Below are positions 9,170 through 17,307 of a stretch of 64,000 nucleotides of DNA, one piece after another. Made by a program: the position numbers and the translations under genes. Source of the stretch: Methylobacter sp015476545 (GTDB lineage: Bacteria > Pseudomonadota > Gammaproteobacteria > Methylococcales > Methylomonadaceae); contig NZ_CP197401.1 of NCBI RefSeq assembly GCF_052162025.1, positions 2,852,001-2,916,000 of the forward strand. Direction: 5' to 3'. The stretch's first letter is position 1. Every line of letters starts with the position of its first letter. The notes under the pieces are model-generated. The model was not told the DNA's origin. It saw only the letters and a list, made by a program, of their open reading frames with translations, and searched no databases.

Positions 9170-9888
9170 CTCATCATGTCATTCTCATCACCGGGGCAGG
9201 CGGCGGCCTGGGAAGCACGGCGGCGCTGGCCTTGGCCAAACAGGGTGCGCATATTATCCTGCTCGATAAAAGCATCCCCAAGCTGGAAAAAACTTACGAC
9301 ACCATCGTAGCCGCCAACGCGCCGGAACCTATTATTTATCCTTTCGATCTGGCGGGCGCCAATGAAATGGACTATCAGGAACTGGCCGACAGAATCGACG
9401 AAAAATACGGCTCCCTGCAGGGCGTTCTGCATTCGGCCGTGGAATTCACCGCATTCTCGCCTATTTCAGTCACCAAAACCAAGGATTGGGGGCATACGCT
9501 GAACGTCAATCTGAATGCGCCTTTTCTGCTGAGTCGAGTATTGCTGCCGGTGCTGAATAAAAGCGCGCATGCCTCGATCGTCTTCACCTCCGACTCATCC
9601 GCCAGAAACGCGCCGGCCTTTTCGAGCGCTTACGGCGTATCGAAAATAGCAATGGAAGGCTTGGCCAATATCCTGGCCGAAGAACTTGAAGCCTTCAACA
9701 AAATACGCGTCAATACCTTAGTGCCCGGCCCTGTTGACTCGCCGCTAAGAAAACGCGCTTATCCGGCGGAAGACAAACACAAGCTGCCCGCCATGGAATC
9801 CCTGGCCCCCGTCTATGTCTATTTATTTGGCGCCGAAAGCATTGGCATCACCGGCCAGATTATAGACGCCCGAACCTTTAATCTATAA
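9160..9888 (+). CDS. YciK-family short-chain dehydrogenase/reductase
   Basis: This 242-residue Rossmann oxidoreductase has the glycine-rich ITGAGGGLGSTAALALA motif and the catalytic pair SAYGVSKIAMEGLANI, with Ser in FTSDSSA. It overlaps gph by 10 bases, the same neighbourhood as E. coli-type YciK. The physiological substrate of YciK is not established. Confidence 0.88.
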   Translation: MPLTHHVILITGAGGGLGSTAALALAKQGAHIILLDKSIPKLEKTYDTIVAANAPEPIIYPFDLAGANEMDYQELADRIDEKYGSLQGVLHSAVEFTAFSPISVTKTKDWGHTLNVNLNAPFLLSRVLLPVLNKSAHASIVFTSDSSARNAPAFSSAYGVSKIAMEGLANILAEELEAFNKIRVNTLVPGPVDSPLRKRAYPAEDKHKLPAMESLAPVYVYLFGAESIGITGQIIDARTFNL

Positions 9889-9898
9889 CTGAACTATT

Positions 9899-10447
9899 AT
9901 GGCAGAAAGAGAAACCGTTGTTTTAACCCGCGATGTCAATGTTGTCACTATACCGGACGGCAATACCGGAACTTTGAGCAAAGGCCACCAGGTTACTATT
10001 CACCAGTCTCTCGGTAACAACTACACCGTCGTAACCGAACACGGCCACATGGTTCGCATTGCCGGCGTCGATGCCGACGCACTGGGCAAGGATGAGCATC
10101 AACTGCACACCCTGGTCAAGGATACCAGTCCGGAAGCGGTTGAAAAAAACTGCTGGGAAGTCATGAAAACGGTTTACGACCCGGAAATCCCGGTCAACAT
10201 CGTCGACCTGGGCCTGGTTTACTCCTGCCAGGTCACGCCGACTGGTGAAGGACTGAACGACGTGCATGTCATGATGACTTTGACGGCGCCCGGCTGCGGC
10301 ATGGGGCCTGTCATCCAGAGCGATGTGGAAAAATGCATCCGCGCGCTGCCCGGCGTCGCCAGCGTCAATGTCGAAATCGTGCTCGATCCGCCCTGGTCGC
10401 GCGAAATGATGTCGGAAGTCGCTCAGTTGCAGCTAGGCCTGTATTAA
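9899..10447 (+). CDS. sufT: SufT-type Fe-S assembly protein (DUF59/MIP18)
   Basis: This 182-residue protein has an N-terminal segment (about 1-70) typical of standalone SufT, then the MIP18/DUF59 domain with DPEIPVNIVDLGLVY and LTAPGCGMGPVI carrying the conserved reactive cysteine. SufT proteins assist Fe-S cluster maturation. It sits 10 bases after the YciK-type gene and is the last gene of the ubiG-gph-yciK run. No suf genes are adjacent. Confidence 0.9.
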   Translation: MAERETVVLTRDVNVVTIPDGNTGTLSKGHQVTIHQSLGNNYTVVTEHGHMVRIAGVDADALGKDEHQLHTLVKDTSPEAVEKNCWEVMKTVYDPEIPVNIVDLGLVYSCQVTPTGEGLNDVHVMMTLTAPGCGMGPVIQSDVEKCIRALPGVASVNVEIVLDPPWSREMMSEVAQLQLGLY

Positions 10448-10800
10448 GCAAGCCCGAACAGGCTCGACACTAACGTACGCGAGCTTGCACAACCAGGGCC
10501 TGGACCTGATATTTCCCGGCGGCTGCATGATGGATGCTATATTCCTGCTGCCGCCATCCCTCACCCTTCTTCAGGACTATTAACCGGGAAACGGTTTTCA
10601 TCCCGGCTACATTGCCGCCGAGGCATTGCACTCGGAATATTGTTTTTTCCGGCAACTCTCCCTATTCATCAATGTTTTCCTCTGACCCTATTCAATCAGA
10701 TTATCAGCATTTACTGACATTATTATAATTTTTGCATGATTGTATAAAACTATCGGGTACTGTAAAAATTACTGTTACCATCCATTTATACACATGAACC
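10448..10800. other. Intergenic region without a supported gene
   Basis: This 353-base gap separates sufT from the hemerythrin gene. A weak inverted repeat (CGGGAAACGG facing CATCCCG) near 10582 is the only structure noticed. No terminator with a T-run, no RNA gene and no convincing small ORF were found. Confidence 0.5.
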
Positions 10801-11817
10801 ATGACACTCTTCCCTTGGGACCCGAAATTCACTACCGGTATTGATAAGATTGATACACAGCATAAGCGGCTGTTCAATCTAATCAATCGGCTGAATGAGG
10901 TCATTGCCATGGGAGAAGCGCAGCAGGTCCTGATCAGAACATTAGATAAACTGGTCGCCTATATCTATTATCATTTCGATGCCGAAGAAAATTTCATGCG
11001 CCAAAATGACTATCCTGAACCGCTCTTTCTGGAGCATCGGGTAAAACATCAGGAATTTGTAAAAAAAATTGCCAAGGAACAGCTCCGGTGTGCGATCAAC
11101 CCGAAAAGAATCTCGCTGGAACTGCTCAATTTTTTTATGGATTGGCTCACCGACCATATACTCAATGCCGATAAACAGATGGCGTTAACAATGCTTGAAG
11201 TCAAGCAAGCTGTCGGCGAAACCAGCGCATGCTACTTCATCAAGGACGCTTCCGGCAGTGCGCCACAGGACAGCGAAAGCCAATTCACAACGTTTGCCGA
11301 TGATCTGCCTGTCTTTATCTGGCTCAAGGATGAATGCAACCGGCTTATTTACTGTAATAAACACTGGCAGCAAGTCACTGGTTTAACGGCCAGCGACTAT
11401 TCAACCGACGCATGGCTGAATTACATTCACCCGGATGACCGCAATCGATTACTGGCCGAATATGCCCGAGCTTTTAAAGAACGCTCAATAATGCAGATTG
11501 AATACCGGCTGATTACCCGTGATGAGGCCTGCCTTCATGTTTTAGAAACCGCGGTTCCCAGAAGGTTTGAAAATAACGAGTTTGCCGGCTTTATCGGCTG
11601 GGGCATGAATATTTCGAGACAAAAACAGATTGAAGCGGCACTGGCTTTATCTGTGGCCCAACTTGAAGAAACTTTAAGAAAACGAACACAGGAATTGCAG
11701 CAAATCCACGAAAAGTTTAATCGAAAAAAGGAAGCGCAACGGGTTTTACACCAAAAATTGAAAGAAACCCAAGGTCGCCTGATCCAGCCCGGAAAGATGC
11801 CGCGGCAGGACCGCTGA
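10801..11817 (+). CDS. Bacteriohemerythrin-PAS protein, probably a truncated sensor kinase
   Basis: The 338-residue product has an N-terminal hemerythrin domain (about 5-130) with di-iron ligands visible in DTQHKRLFNLIN, YHFDAEENFM, HRVKHQEF and DWLTDHILNAD. A PAS domain follows (about 165-280; FIWLKDECNRLIYCNKHWQ, YIHPDDR, then a PAC segment). A charged coiled coil (280-338) ends in QGRLIQPGKM. That ending is the usual lead-in to a HisKA H-box, but the frame terminates 5 codons later. Hemerythrin domains bind O2, so an oxygen or redox sensor is likely. Without an output domain it may act through partners or be inactive. Confidence 0.85.
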   Translation: MTLFPWDPKFTTGIDKIDTQHKRLFNLINRLNEVIAMGEAQQVLIRTLDKLVAYIYYHFDAEENFMRQNDYPEPLFLEHRVKHQEFVKKIAKEQLRCAINPKRISLELLNFFMDWLTDHILNADKQMALTMLEVKQAVGETSACYFIKDASGSAPQDSESQFTTFADDLPVFIWLKDECNRLIYCNKHWQQVTGLTASDYSTDAWLNYIHPDDRNRLLAEYARAFKERSIMQIEYRLITRDEACLHVLETAVPRRFENNEFAGFIGWGMNISRQKQIEAALALSVAQLEETLRKRTQELQQIHEKFNRKKEAQRVLHQKLKETQGRLIQPGKMPRQDR

Positions 11818-11918
11818 CTGCAGGCATTATTCATATTATCCAGGATCATCAAAGGACACAAATCAGAGTCTATTTGCCGATTAATTTATTTTGTCCGCCA
11901 ACTGCCCTCGTTTCGTAA
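11802..11918 (+). pseudogene. Out-of-frame remnant of a histidine-kinase domain downstream of the hemerythrin-PAS gene
   Basis: In the frame shifted by two bases from the preceding gene, translation gives AAGPLTAGIIHII, very close to the HisKA H-box consensus ALGxLTAGIxHEI. TQIRVYLPI follows soon after and resembles the C-terminal end of HATPase domains (GTxxxVYLP). This suggests an ancestral hemerythrin-PAS-kinase that suffered a frameshift and loss of most of the kinase. The rest of the gap up to 12129 holds nothing I can identify. Confidence 0.5.
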
Positions 11919-12129
11919 ATGCCTGATACCAACGCCTTGTCTCCAGAAAGTGTCTGAAGAAAAACCATTAGAAAACAGTCATTCTGATGGAGAAATTAAG
12001 GGTGCAGACAAAGCGCACTTCAGCCATAATCAATAAATTACCGCCAGCTTCGTTTCCGCGCAGATAAACGAAGGAATGACTGGACAAGCAAGTCAAAACT
12101 AAATAATTGCAGAGAAGTGGTGATCAATT

Positions 12130-12582
12130 ATGACAACGAGAGAACAAGACCAAAAATTCATGGACATGGCTTTCGAGCAAGCGCAAAAAAGCTACGACGA
12201 AGGTGGTTTGCCTATCGGTGCGGCAATGGTTGAAAACGGCAAGGTTTTAGCCGTAGGCCACAACAAACGCGTTCAGGAAGGCGACCCGATCGCGCATGGC
12301 GAAATGGACTGTCTGCGCCAGGCCGGGCGGCGCAGCAGTTACAAGGCCGTTACCCTGTACACGACGCTCAGCCCCTGCATGATGTGCGCCGGCACCATTG
12401 TTCAGTTCGGCATTAAACGCGTTGTCGTTGGCGAAAACAAAAATTTTCCCGGCAACATTGAGTTTTTAAAAAGTCATGGCGTCGAAGTAACCTTGCTTGA
12501 CGATGAACGGTGCATCGAACTGATGGCCCGTTTAATCCGGGAAAAGCCGCAACTTTGGAATGAAGATATTGCTGTGGAATAA
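12130..12582 (+). CDS. Cytosine deaminase-like zinc deaminase (fungal Fcy1-like)
   Basis: This 150-residue member of the cytidine deaminase-like fold has zinc-binding motif HGEMDCL and SPCMMCAGTIVQFGI. Unlike TadA, it has the arrangement of yeast cytosine deaminase: EGGLPIGAAMV, TLYTTLSPC, RVVVGEN and the C-terminal DDERC...KPQLWNEDI pattern. It would deaminate cytosine to uracil for pyrimidine salvage, but substrate use is inferred from resemblance. GAAGTGG upstream may serve as the ribosome-binding site. It stands alone between unrelated genes. Confidence 0.85.
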   Translation: MTTREQDQKFMDMAFEQAQKSYDEGGLPIGAAMVENGKVLAVGHNKRVQEGDPIAHGEMDCLRQAGRRSSYKAVTLYTTLSPCMMCAGTIVQFGIKRVVVGENKNFPGNIEFLKSHGVEVTLLDDERCIELMARLIREKPQLWNEDIAVE

Positions 12583-12698
12583 GCCGCTGCTTTAAACGCT
12601 CAAAAGCTATTCCTGATGTCAAAATCAGCCCGAAAAATGCCGCTCCGCTGATCAGCTGCCAGACGATCCTGATAGCTGATCAGCGGATGTGACTGGCG

Positions 12699-13697
12699 TT
12701 AATGTCGTCTTGGCTTATAGACTTTCGTTGCGGGTTCGGCTGCAGCCGCTCTCTCCTCTTTAACCATGCCGGCGAATTCAAACAGCAGATCCAGTTCTTT
12801 ATCGGTCAGTTCATAAAAAGCCTGCGTTTTCAAACGCTCCGGCAGCACCACAGGCCCGTAACGCAGACGAATCAGCCGGCTGACAGTGACCTCCTGCGAT
12901 TCCCACAAGCGCCTGACCAGCCTGTTGCGGCCCTCGGTCACAATGACGTGATACCATTTATTGGCCCCTTCGCCGCCGGCAAAATGGATCTCGTCAAATT
13001 TAGCTTTGCCGTCCTCCAGTTCCACGCCCTGCTTGAGCCTTTCCATCGTCGCGTCCGATACTTCGCCCAGAATGCGCACGGCATATTCGCGCTCCACGGA
13101 TGTGGACGGGTGCATCAAGCGATTGGCCAGCTCGCCGTTATTGGTCACCAGCAATAATCCCGAGGTGTTGATATCGAGACGGCCTACCGCAATCCAGCGG
13201 CCCACCGCCAGTTCCGGCAACTGCGAGAATATGACCGGGCGGCCTTCCGGATCGCGGCGCGTAACGACTTCACCGGTCGGCTTGTGGTACAGCAGCACGC
13301 GCGTAGGCTGCTTGCCGAATTTTTCCCAGTGCACGGCCCTGCCGTTGATCTGCAAAAAGTCCCCTGGCTTTAAGCGGGTGCCCGGGGTGACGTCCACACC
13401 GTTCAGCTTGACCCGGCCTTCTTCTATCCAGCGCTCGATTTCCCGGCGGGAACCGACGCCGCCGCGCGCCAGTACTTTTTGGATGCGTTCGCCTTCTGCC
13501 GGCTGATCCGCATCGGTCTTTTTGAGCGGCTTGGCCGGCTTGGTTTTGCTGAATGGTTTGTGTGCATCTGAACCGTCGCGCCGCGGCGCTTTTTTATAAT
13601 GTTCGCCCGCCGCCGGTTTAGCGCGATCGGTCTTTTTCGATGCCTTGCTGTTATTCGGCTGTTTCTGCGAACTGTTCGCTGGTTTCTTGCTCTTCAC
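12699..13697 (-). CDS. rluB: 23S rRNA pseudouridine-2605 synthase RluB
   Basis: The 332-residue protein has a Lys/Pro-rich N-terminal extension (1-67), an S4 RNA-binding domain (about 68-115; RIQKVLARGGVGSRREIE) and an RsuA/RluB-type synthase domain with catalytic GRLDINTSGLLL. A basic tail follows. GTG at 13697 is the apparent start and overlaps the scpB end by 47 bases. Such extensions are common in RluB. The rluB-scpB-scpA order is conserved in many proteobacteria. Confidence 0.93.
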   Translation of the reverse strand: MKSKKPANSSQKQPNNSKASKKTDRAKPAAGEHYKKAPRRDGSDAHKPFSKTKPAKPLKKTDADQPAEGERIQKVLARGGVGSRREIERWIEEGRVKLNGVDVTPGTRLKPGDFLQINGRAVHWEKFGKQPTRVLLYHKPTGEVVTRRDPEGRPVIFSQLPELAVGRWIAVGRLDINTSGLLLVTNNGELANRLMHPSTSVEREYAVRILGEVSDATMERLKQGVELEDGKAKFDEIHFAGGEGANKWYHVIVTEGRNRLVRRLWESQEVTVSRLIRLRYGPVVLPERLKTQAFYELTDKELDLLFEFAGMVKEERAAAAEPATKVYKPRRH

Positions 13698-14256
13698 TCT
13701 TTACCTGCATGGGTTGTTGCCCGTTGTCCACCGACAAATCAAGATTTTGAATCTCCTGTAAAGTCGGCAGGTCTTCCAACGCGGCAATATTGAAATAATC
13801 CAGAAATTGTTTGGTCGTGCCGTAAACCGCGGGCCGCCCCGGCGCTTCCTTATAAGCCACTATGCGCACCCACTCGCGCTCGAGAAGCGTCTGCATAATG
13901 CTGCTGCTGACGCTGACGCCGCGAATATCTTCGATATCGCCGCGCGTCACCGGTTGACGGTAGGCGATGATCGCCAGCGTTTCCAGCAAGGCGCGCGAGT
14001 ATTTGGGCGGTTTTTCCTCAAAAAGCCGCGCCACCCAGCGCGACAGTTCCTGTTTGACCTGAAACCGATAGCCGCTGGCCACTTTTTTCAGTTCGACAGG
14101 CCTGAACCGGTATTCTTCGACAATGGCGTCGATGGCCGCCTGAATTTCCGGCAATTCCGGCTGTTCGATCTCGGGAAAGACCTGTTGCACCTGTTTTGCG
14201 GTCATCGGCCTGCTGGCAGCGAATAAAATGGCTTCGACTATGCGTTTGATTTCCAT
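13651..14256 (-). CDS. scpB: Segregation and condensation protein B
   Basis: ScpB is a winged-helix kleisin partner of SMC and ScpA in chromosome condensation. The canonical part starts at MEIKRIVEAILFAASRPM, and RALLETLAIIAYRQPVTRGDIE is the family signature. The ATG at 14256 gives 201 residues, normal for ScpB. The frame remains open for another 139 codons to 14673, including a Pro/Lys-rich stretch that would overlap scpA by about 206 bases, so a longer form starting at a non-ATG codon is possible but unlikely. Confidence 0.9.
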   Translation of the reverse strand: MEIKRIVEAILFAASRPMTAKQVQQVFPEIEQPELPEIQAAIDAIVEEYRFRPVELKKVASGYRFQVKQELSRWVARLFEEKPPKYSRALLETLAIIAYRQPVTRGDIEDIRGVSVSSSIMQTLLEREWVRIVAYKEAPGRPAVYGTTKQFLDYFNIAALEDLPTLQEIQNLDLSVDNGQQPMQVKSEEQETSEQFAETAE

Positions 14257-14467
14257 GTTGAATTCCGGCTGCTCACTGACGGGTAGCGGTTCGGGTAATT
14301 GTATGGGTTGATATTGTCGGCGTCGATTCTTGTGGCTGACGTAGGCTCTAAGTCTGTCTAGATCGACAGGCGGCCCTTCAACAGGCTCGGGAATAATCGA
14401 GGTATCTGAATCAGTCGCAAGATTGGGTACCGGTTTGGCTTTTCTGGGCTTTCGCTCTCTCTTTGGC

Positions 14468-15280
14468 TCAGGCGGCGCTACCGGCTCTTCTGACTCGAAG
14501 CCCGGCAATGGCGTCTGATTCGATGATGTCGATGAGTCGCTCTTTGCTGAGTTCGAGGATGGCCAGAAACGAGACAACGACCCCTTGTCGTCCTTCTTTT
14601 CGGATAAATAATTGCGAGAAAAGGAGACTATCTTCTCCTTTAAGTTTTTCCAAAATGGTTGCCATTCGTTCACGGACTGATAACGGTTCTTTGATAATTT
14701 GATGGTGACTAAGCTGTTCTACGCGTTTCAGTACATCCTGAAACGCCAGCAACAGTTCTCTTAACTGAACATCAGGTAATATTTTTTCGACGTTAAGCGT
14801 GGAAACATCAACTGGCGTTTCAAACAGATCACGCTCAATCCTGGGCATCAGATCGATTTCCTCGGCCGCATTCTTGATCGCTTCGTATTCCTGCAATCTG
14901 CGGATCAGCGTGGCTCTGGGATCTTCTTCCTCGTCTTCCGTCTCCGGCGGCCGGGGCAGCAGCATTCTGGACTTGATCTCCGCCAGCAGCGCGGCCATGA
15001 CCAGATATTCGGCCGCCAGTTCCAGATTCAGCAGTTCCATCATCTGTATGTAAGCGACATACTGATGCGTAATCTGGGCGATCGGTATGTTGAGAATATC
15101 GAGATTCTGCCTTCTGATCAGGTACAACAGCAAATCCAGCGGCCCCTCGAAGGCCTCCAGAAACACTTCCAGCGCATCGGGCGGAATGTAGAGGTCTTCC
15201 GGCAACTCATTGAACGGCGCGCCATGAACTATAGCGATGGCTTGCGGCTCCTCCAGAACCTCGGCTGTATTTTGATTCAT
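14468..15280 (-). CDS. scpA: Segregation and condensation protein A (kleisin)
   Basis: This 270-residue protein carries the kleisin signature FEGPLDLLLYLIRRQNLDI near residue 45, AEYLVMAALLAEIKSRMLLP, and a C-terminal winged-helix segment. ScpA bridges SMC heads with ScpB. The start ATG lies 9 bases from the stop of the upstream M50 protease gene; a gap of about 210 bases separates its stop from the scpB ATG, which is unusual because these genes are often overlapping. Confidence 0.93.
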   Translation of the reverse strand: MNQNTAEVLEEPQAIAIVHGAPFNELPEDLYIPPDALEVFLEAFEGPLDLLLYLIRRQNLDILNIPIAQITHQYVAYIQMMELLNLELAAEYLVMAALLAEIKSRMLLPRPPETEDEEEDPRATLIRRLQEYEAIKNAAEEIDLMPRIERDLFETPVDVSTLNVEKILPDVQLRELLLAFQDVLKRVEQLSHHQIIKEPLSVRERMATILEKLKGEDSLLFSQLFIRKEGRQGVVVSFLAILELSKERLIDIIESDAIAGLRVRRAGSAA

Positions 15281-15289
15281 CTCAAAAAA

Positions 15290-15943
15290 CTACAGTCCGG
15301 CAATCGAAAAAAACAGCTGCTGAACAATATACATTGGATAAGCCAGAATCGCGCCCAAAGCGCCTGTTGCCAACAACAGCAACAGGATATAAAAACCGTA
15401 AGGCTCCAGCTGGTTATATTTCCAGGCCAGTCGCGAAGGCAGAATGCCGGTCAGAATACGGCTGCCGTCCAGCGGCGGAATCGGCAGCAGGTTGATCAGC
15501 GCCAGCACCAGATTAATGGAAATGCCGGCAATGCCCGTATAAATCAGCGGCAATGATAAGACTTCCATGTTCAGCGCGACGCCTATGCGCGCGCATAAGG
15601 CCCAGCTGATCGCCATCAGCAGATTGGAAACAGGCCCCGCCAGCGCGACGATCGCCATATCGCGGCGCGGATTCTTGAAGTAGCGCGGATCGACCGGCAC
15701 CGGCTTGGCCCAGCCGAAAATAAAGCCGGTCCCCGTGATCAATAATATGCCCGGCAAAATAATGGTACCGACCAGATCAATATGCTTTATTGGATTCAAG
15801 GTCAGCCGGCCCAGCATGAAGGCCGTATTGTCGCCGTATTTTTTCGCGACCCAGCCGTGAGCGACTTCATGCACGGTAATCGCGAAAACCACCGGCAATA
15901 TCCAAACCACTATACGCTGCAGCAGCGTCAATTCATTCATCAT
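15290..15943 (-). CDS. Site-2 protease family (M50) membrane metalloprotease
   Basis: This 217-residue integral membrane protein has zinc motif HEVAH in the first membrane segment and the second ligand motif NLLPIPPLDGSRIL near the C-terminus, typical of short S2P-like proteins (Rip-like, no PDZ). I chose the ATG at 15943, preceded by AGGAAAG; a longer frame to 16012 would overlap the yciO-like gene. The substrate is unknown. It lies between YciO-like and scpA in an apparent minus-strand operon, a common arrangement in gammaproteobacteria. Confidence 0.9.
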   Translation of the reverse strand: MMNELTLLQRIVVWILPVVFAITVHEVAHGWVAKKYGDNTAFMLGRLTLNPIKHIDLVGTIILPGILLITGTGFIFGWAKPVPVDPRYFKNPRRDMAIVALAGPVSNLLMAISWALCARIGVALNMEVLSLPLIYTGIAGISINLVLALINLLPIPPLDGSRILTGILPSRLAWKYNQLEPYGFYILLLLLATGALGAILAYPMYIVQQLFFSIAGL

Positions 15944-15959
15944 AATTTGCTTTCCTGTA

Positions 15960-16580
15960 TCAATCGAGCATGGGGGCAAGTCCCTTGCCCTGTCTGACAA
16001 TTTCGCAGCCACTGCCGGAACATTCGATCATGGTCGTCTGCTCGGAGGCAATGATGCCGGCATCGATGACCAGATCCAGCTCATGTTCAAGCCTGTCTCT
16101 GATCTCGTAAGGATCGGTGAGCGCCTCGCTGTCGCCCGGCAATATCAGCGTGGAACTCAGCAAAGGCTCGCCCAGTTCCTGGACCAGCAATTGTGTGACA
16201 GGGTGATCGGGAATGCGTATGCCGATCGTTTTTTTCTTGGGATGCTGGAGCCTGCGCGGGACTTCGTGCGTAGCGCCGAGAATGAACGTAAACGGACCCG
16301 GCGTTAAAGCCCTGATCAACCGGAAGGCGTCATTGCCCATCTTGGTGAAATTCGATACCTGCGCCAGATCCTTGCAGACCAGCGTGAGATTATGCTTCTC
16401 GTCCAGCTGCCTGATACGGCGCACCCTGTCCAACGCCTGTTTATCGTCGATATGGCAGGCAATCGCATAGGATGAATCCGTCGGGTAGGCGATGACGCCG
16501 CCTTTACGAATGATGTCCACAGCGCGGTGTATCAAACGCAGTTGCGGATTCTCGGGATGAATTTCGAAATATTGAGCCAT
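15960..16580 (-). CDS. YciO/YrdC-family (Sua5-like) protein
   Basis: This 206-residue YrdC-fold protein has GGVIAYPTDSSYAIAC, KHNLTLVCKDL, LTPGPFTFIL and GIRIPDHP motifs. The KxR/SxN-type pocket of true threonylcarbamoyl-AMP synthases looks modified as in the YciO subfamily, so its catalytic role is uncertain. It lies 44 bases downstream of tsaB, which fits a link to t6A tRNA modification. Confidence 0.87.
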   Translation of the reverse strand: MAQYFEIHPENPQLRLIHRAVDIIRKGGVIAYPTDSSYAIACHIDDKQALDRVRRIRQLDEKHNLTLVCKDLAQVSNFTKMGNDAFRLIRALTPGPFTFILGATHEVPRRLQHPKKKTIGIRIPDHPVTQLLVQELGEPLLSSTLILPGDSEALTDPYEIRDRLEHELDLVIDAGIIASEQTTMIECSGSGCEIVRQGKGLAPMLD

Positions 16581-16623
16581 TGCCTGACGCGGTAGGTTGC
16601 AAACGATGAGCTATTATAGCCTA

Positions 16624-17307
16624 TTATCGCTCCGATTCTTTCTTTGCGACTTTGTCGCGCAGATAAACCGGCATGGCCTGTTCAACATCGACCGCCAGCC
16701 CCTGTTCGAAACCGTATGCGCCCAAACGCACAACGGCGCCGGCACGCGGCAATAAACCGGTCTCGCAGCGTTCGACGAACCCTGCCAATCGAGCCATCAA
16801 TAGGTCCTGATAGACGCCCCAGCCGGAACCGACGCCAACGCCGGCCAGCGCCGGAAATTCGACCTGTTCGGCCGGTGTCACGGCTTCCTGGCCCAGCAGT
16901 TCGGCATAGCCCCGCTCATCGCGCCGGTAAACGCCCCAGAAAATCTCGCCCATGCGCGCATCCATAGCCGTGAAGGAGATATTGTCATCGTGGTGGTCGA
17001 AAAAATCCTGCGCAATGGCCGCCAGCGTGGACACAGGCACGACCGGCAAATCGGCGCCGAAGGCGATGCCCTGGATGATGCCCGTGGCAATACGCACGCC
17101 GGTAAAACTGCCCGGCCCGCGGCTGAGCGCCAAGGCATCGAGCTGCTGCGGCCTCAGGCCGGCTTCGGCCATCAAACCATCGATCATCGGCAATATCAGC
17201 CGGGTATGTTTTTGGGGCGATATTTCAAACCGCTCGGCCACGGCCCCGTCTATGAACAGCGCCGCCGAACAGGCTTCGGTGGATGTTTCTACCGCTAGTA
17301 ATTTCAT
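16624..17307 (-). CDS. tsaB: tRNA t6A threonylcarbamoyltransferase complex subunit TsaB
   Basis: This 227-residue ASKHA-fold pseudo-glycoprotease has an N-terminal ETSTEACSAAL and the family motif SRGPGSFTGVRIATG. TsaB scaffolds TsaD and TsaE in t6A37 synthesis. Its ATG overlaps the helicase stop by 4 bases (ATGA), indicating translational coupling. The product of the pathway is the substrate of MtaB. Confidence 0.93.
   Translation of the reverse strand: MKLLAVETSTEACSAALFIDGAVAERFEISPQKHTRLILPMIDGLMAEAGLRPQQLDALALSRGPGSFTGVRIATGIIQGIAFGADLPVVPVSTLAAIAQDFFDHHDDNISFTAMDARMGEIFWGVYRRDERGYAELLGQEAVTPAEQVEFPALAGVGVGSGWGVYQDLLMARLAGFVERCETGLLPRAGAVVRLGAYGFEQGLAVDVEQAMPVYLRDKVAKKESER

Noticed and set aside
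14361..14420. IPEPVEG-coding stretch in the scpB upstream frame as a functional domain
   Set aside because: This peptide is a common translation of a dispersed DNA repeat, so the repeat explains it better than a protein domain.
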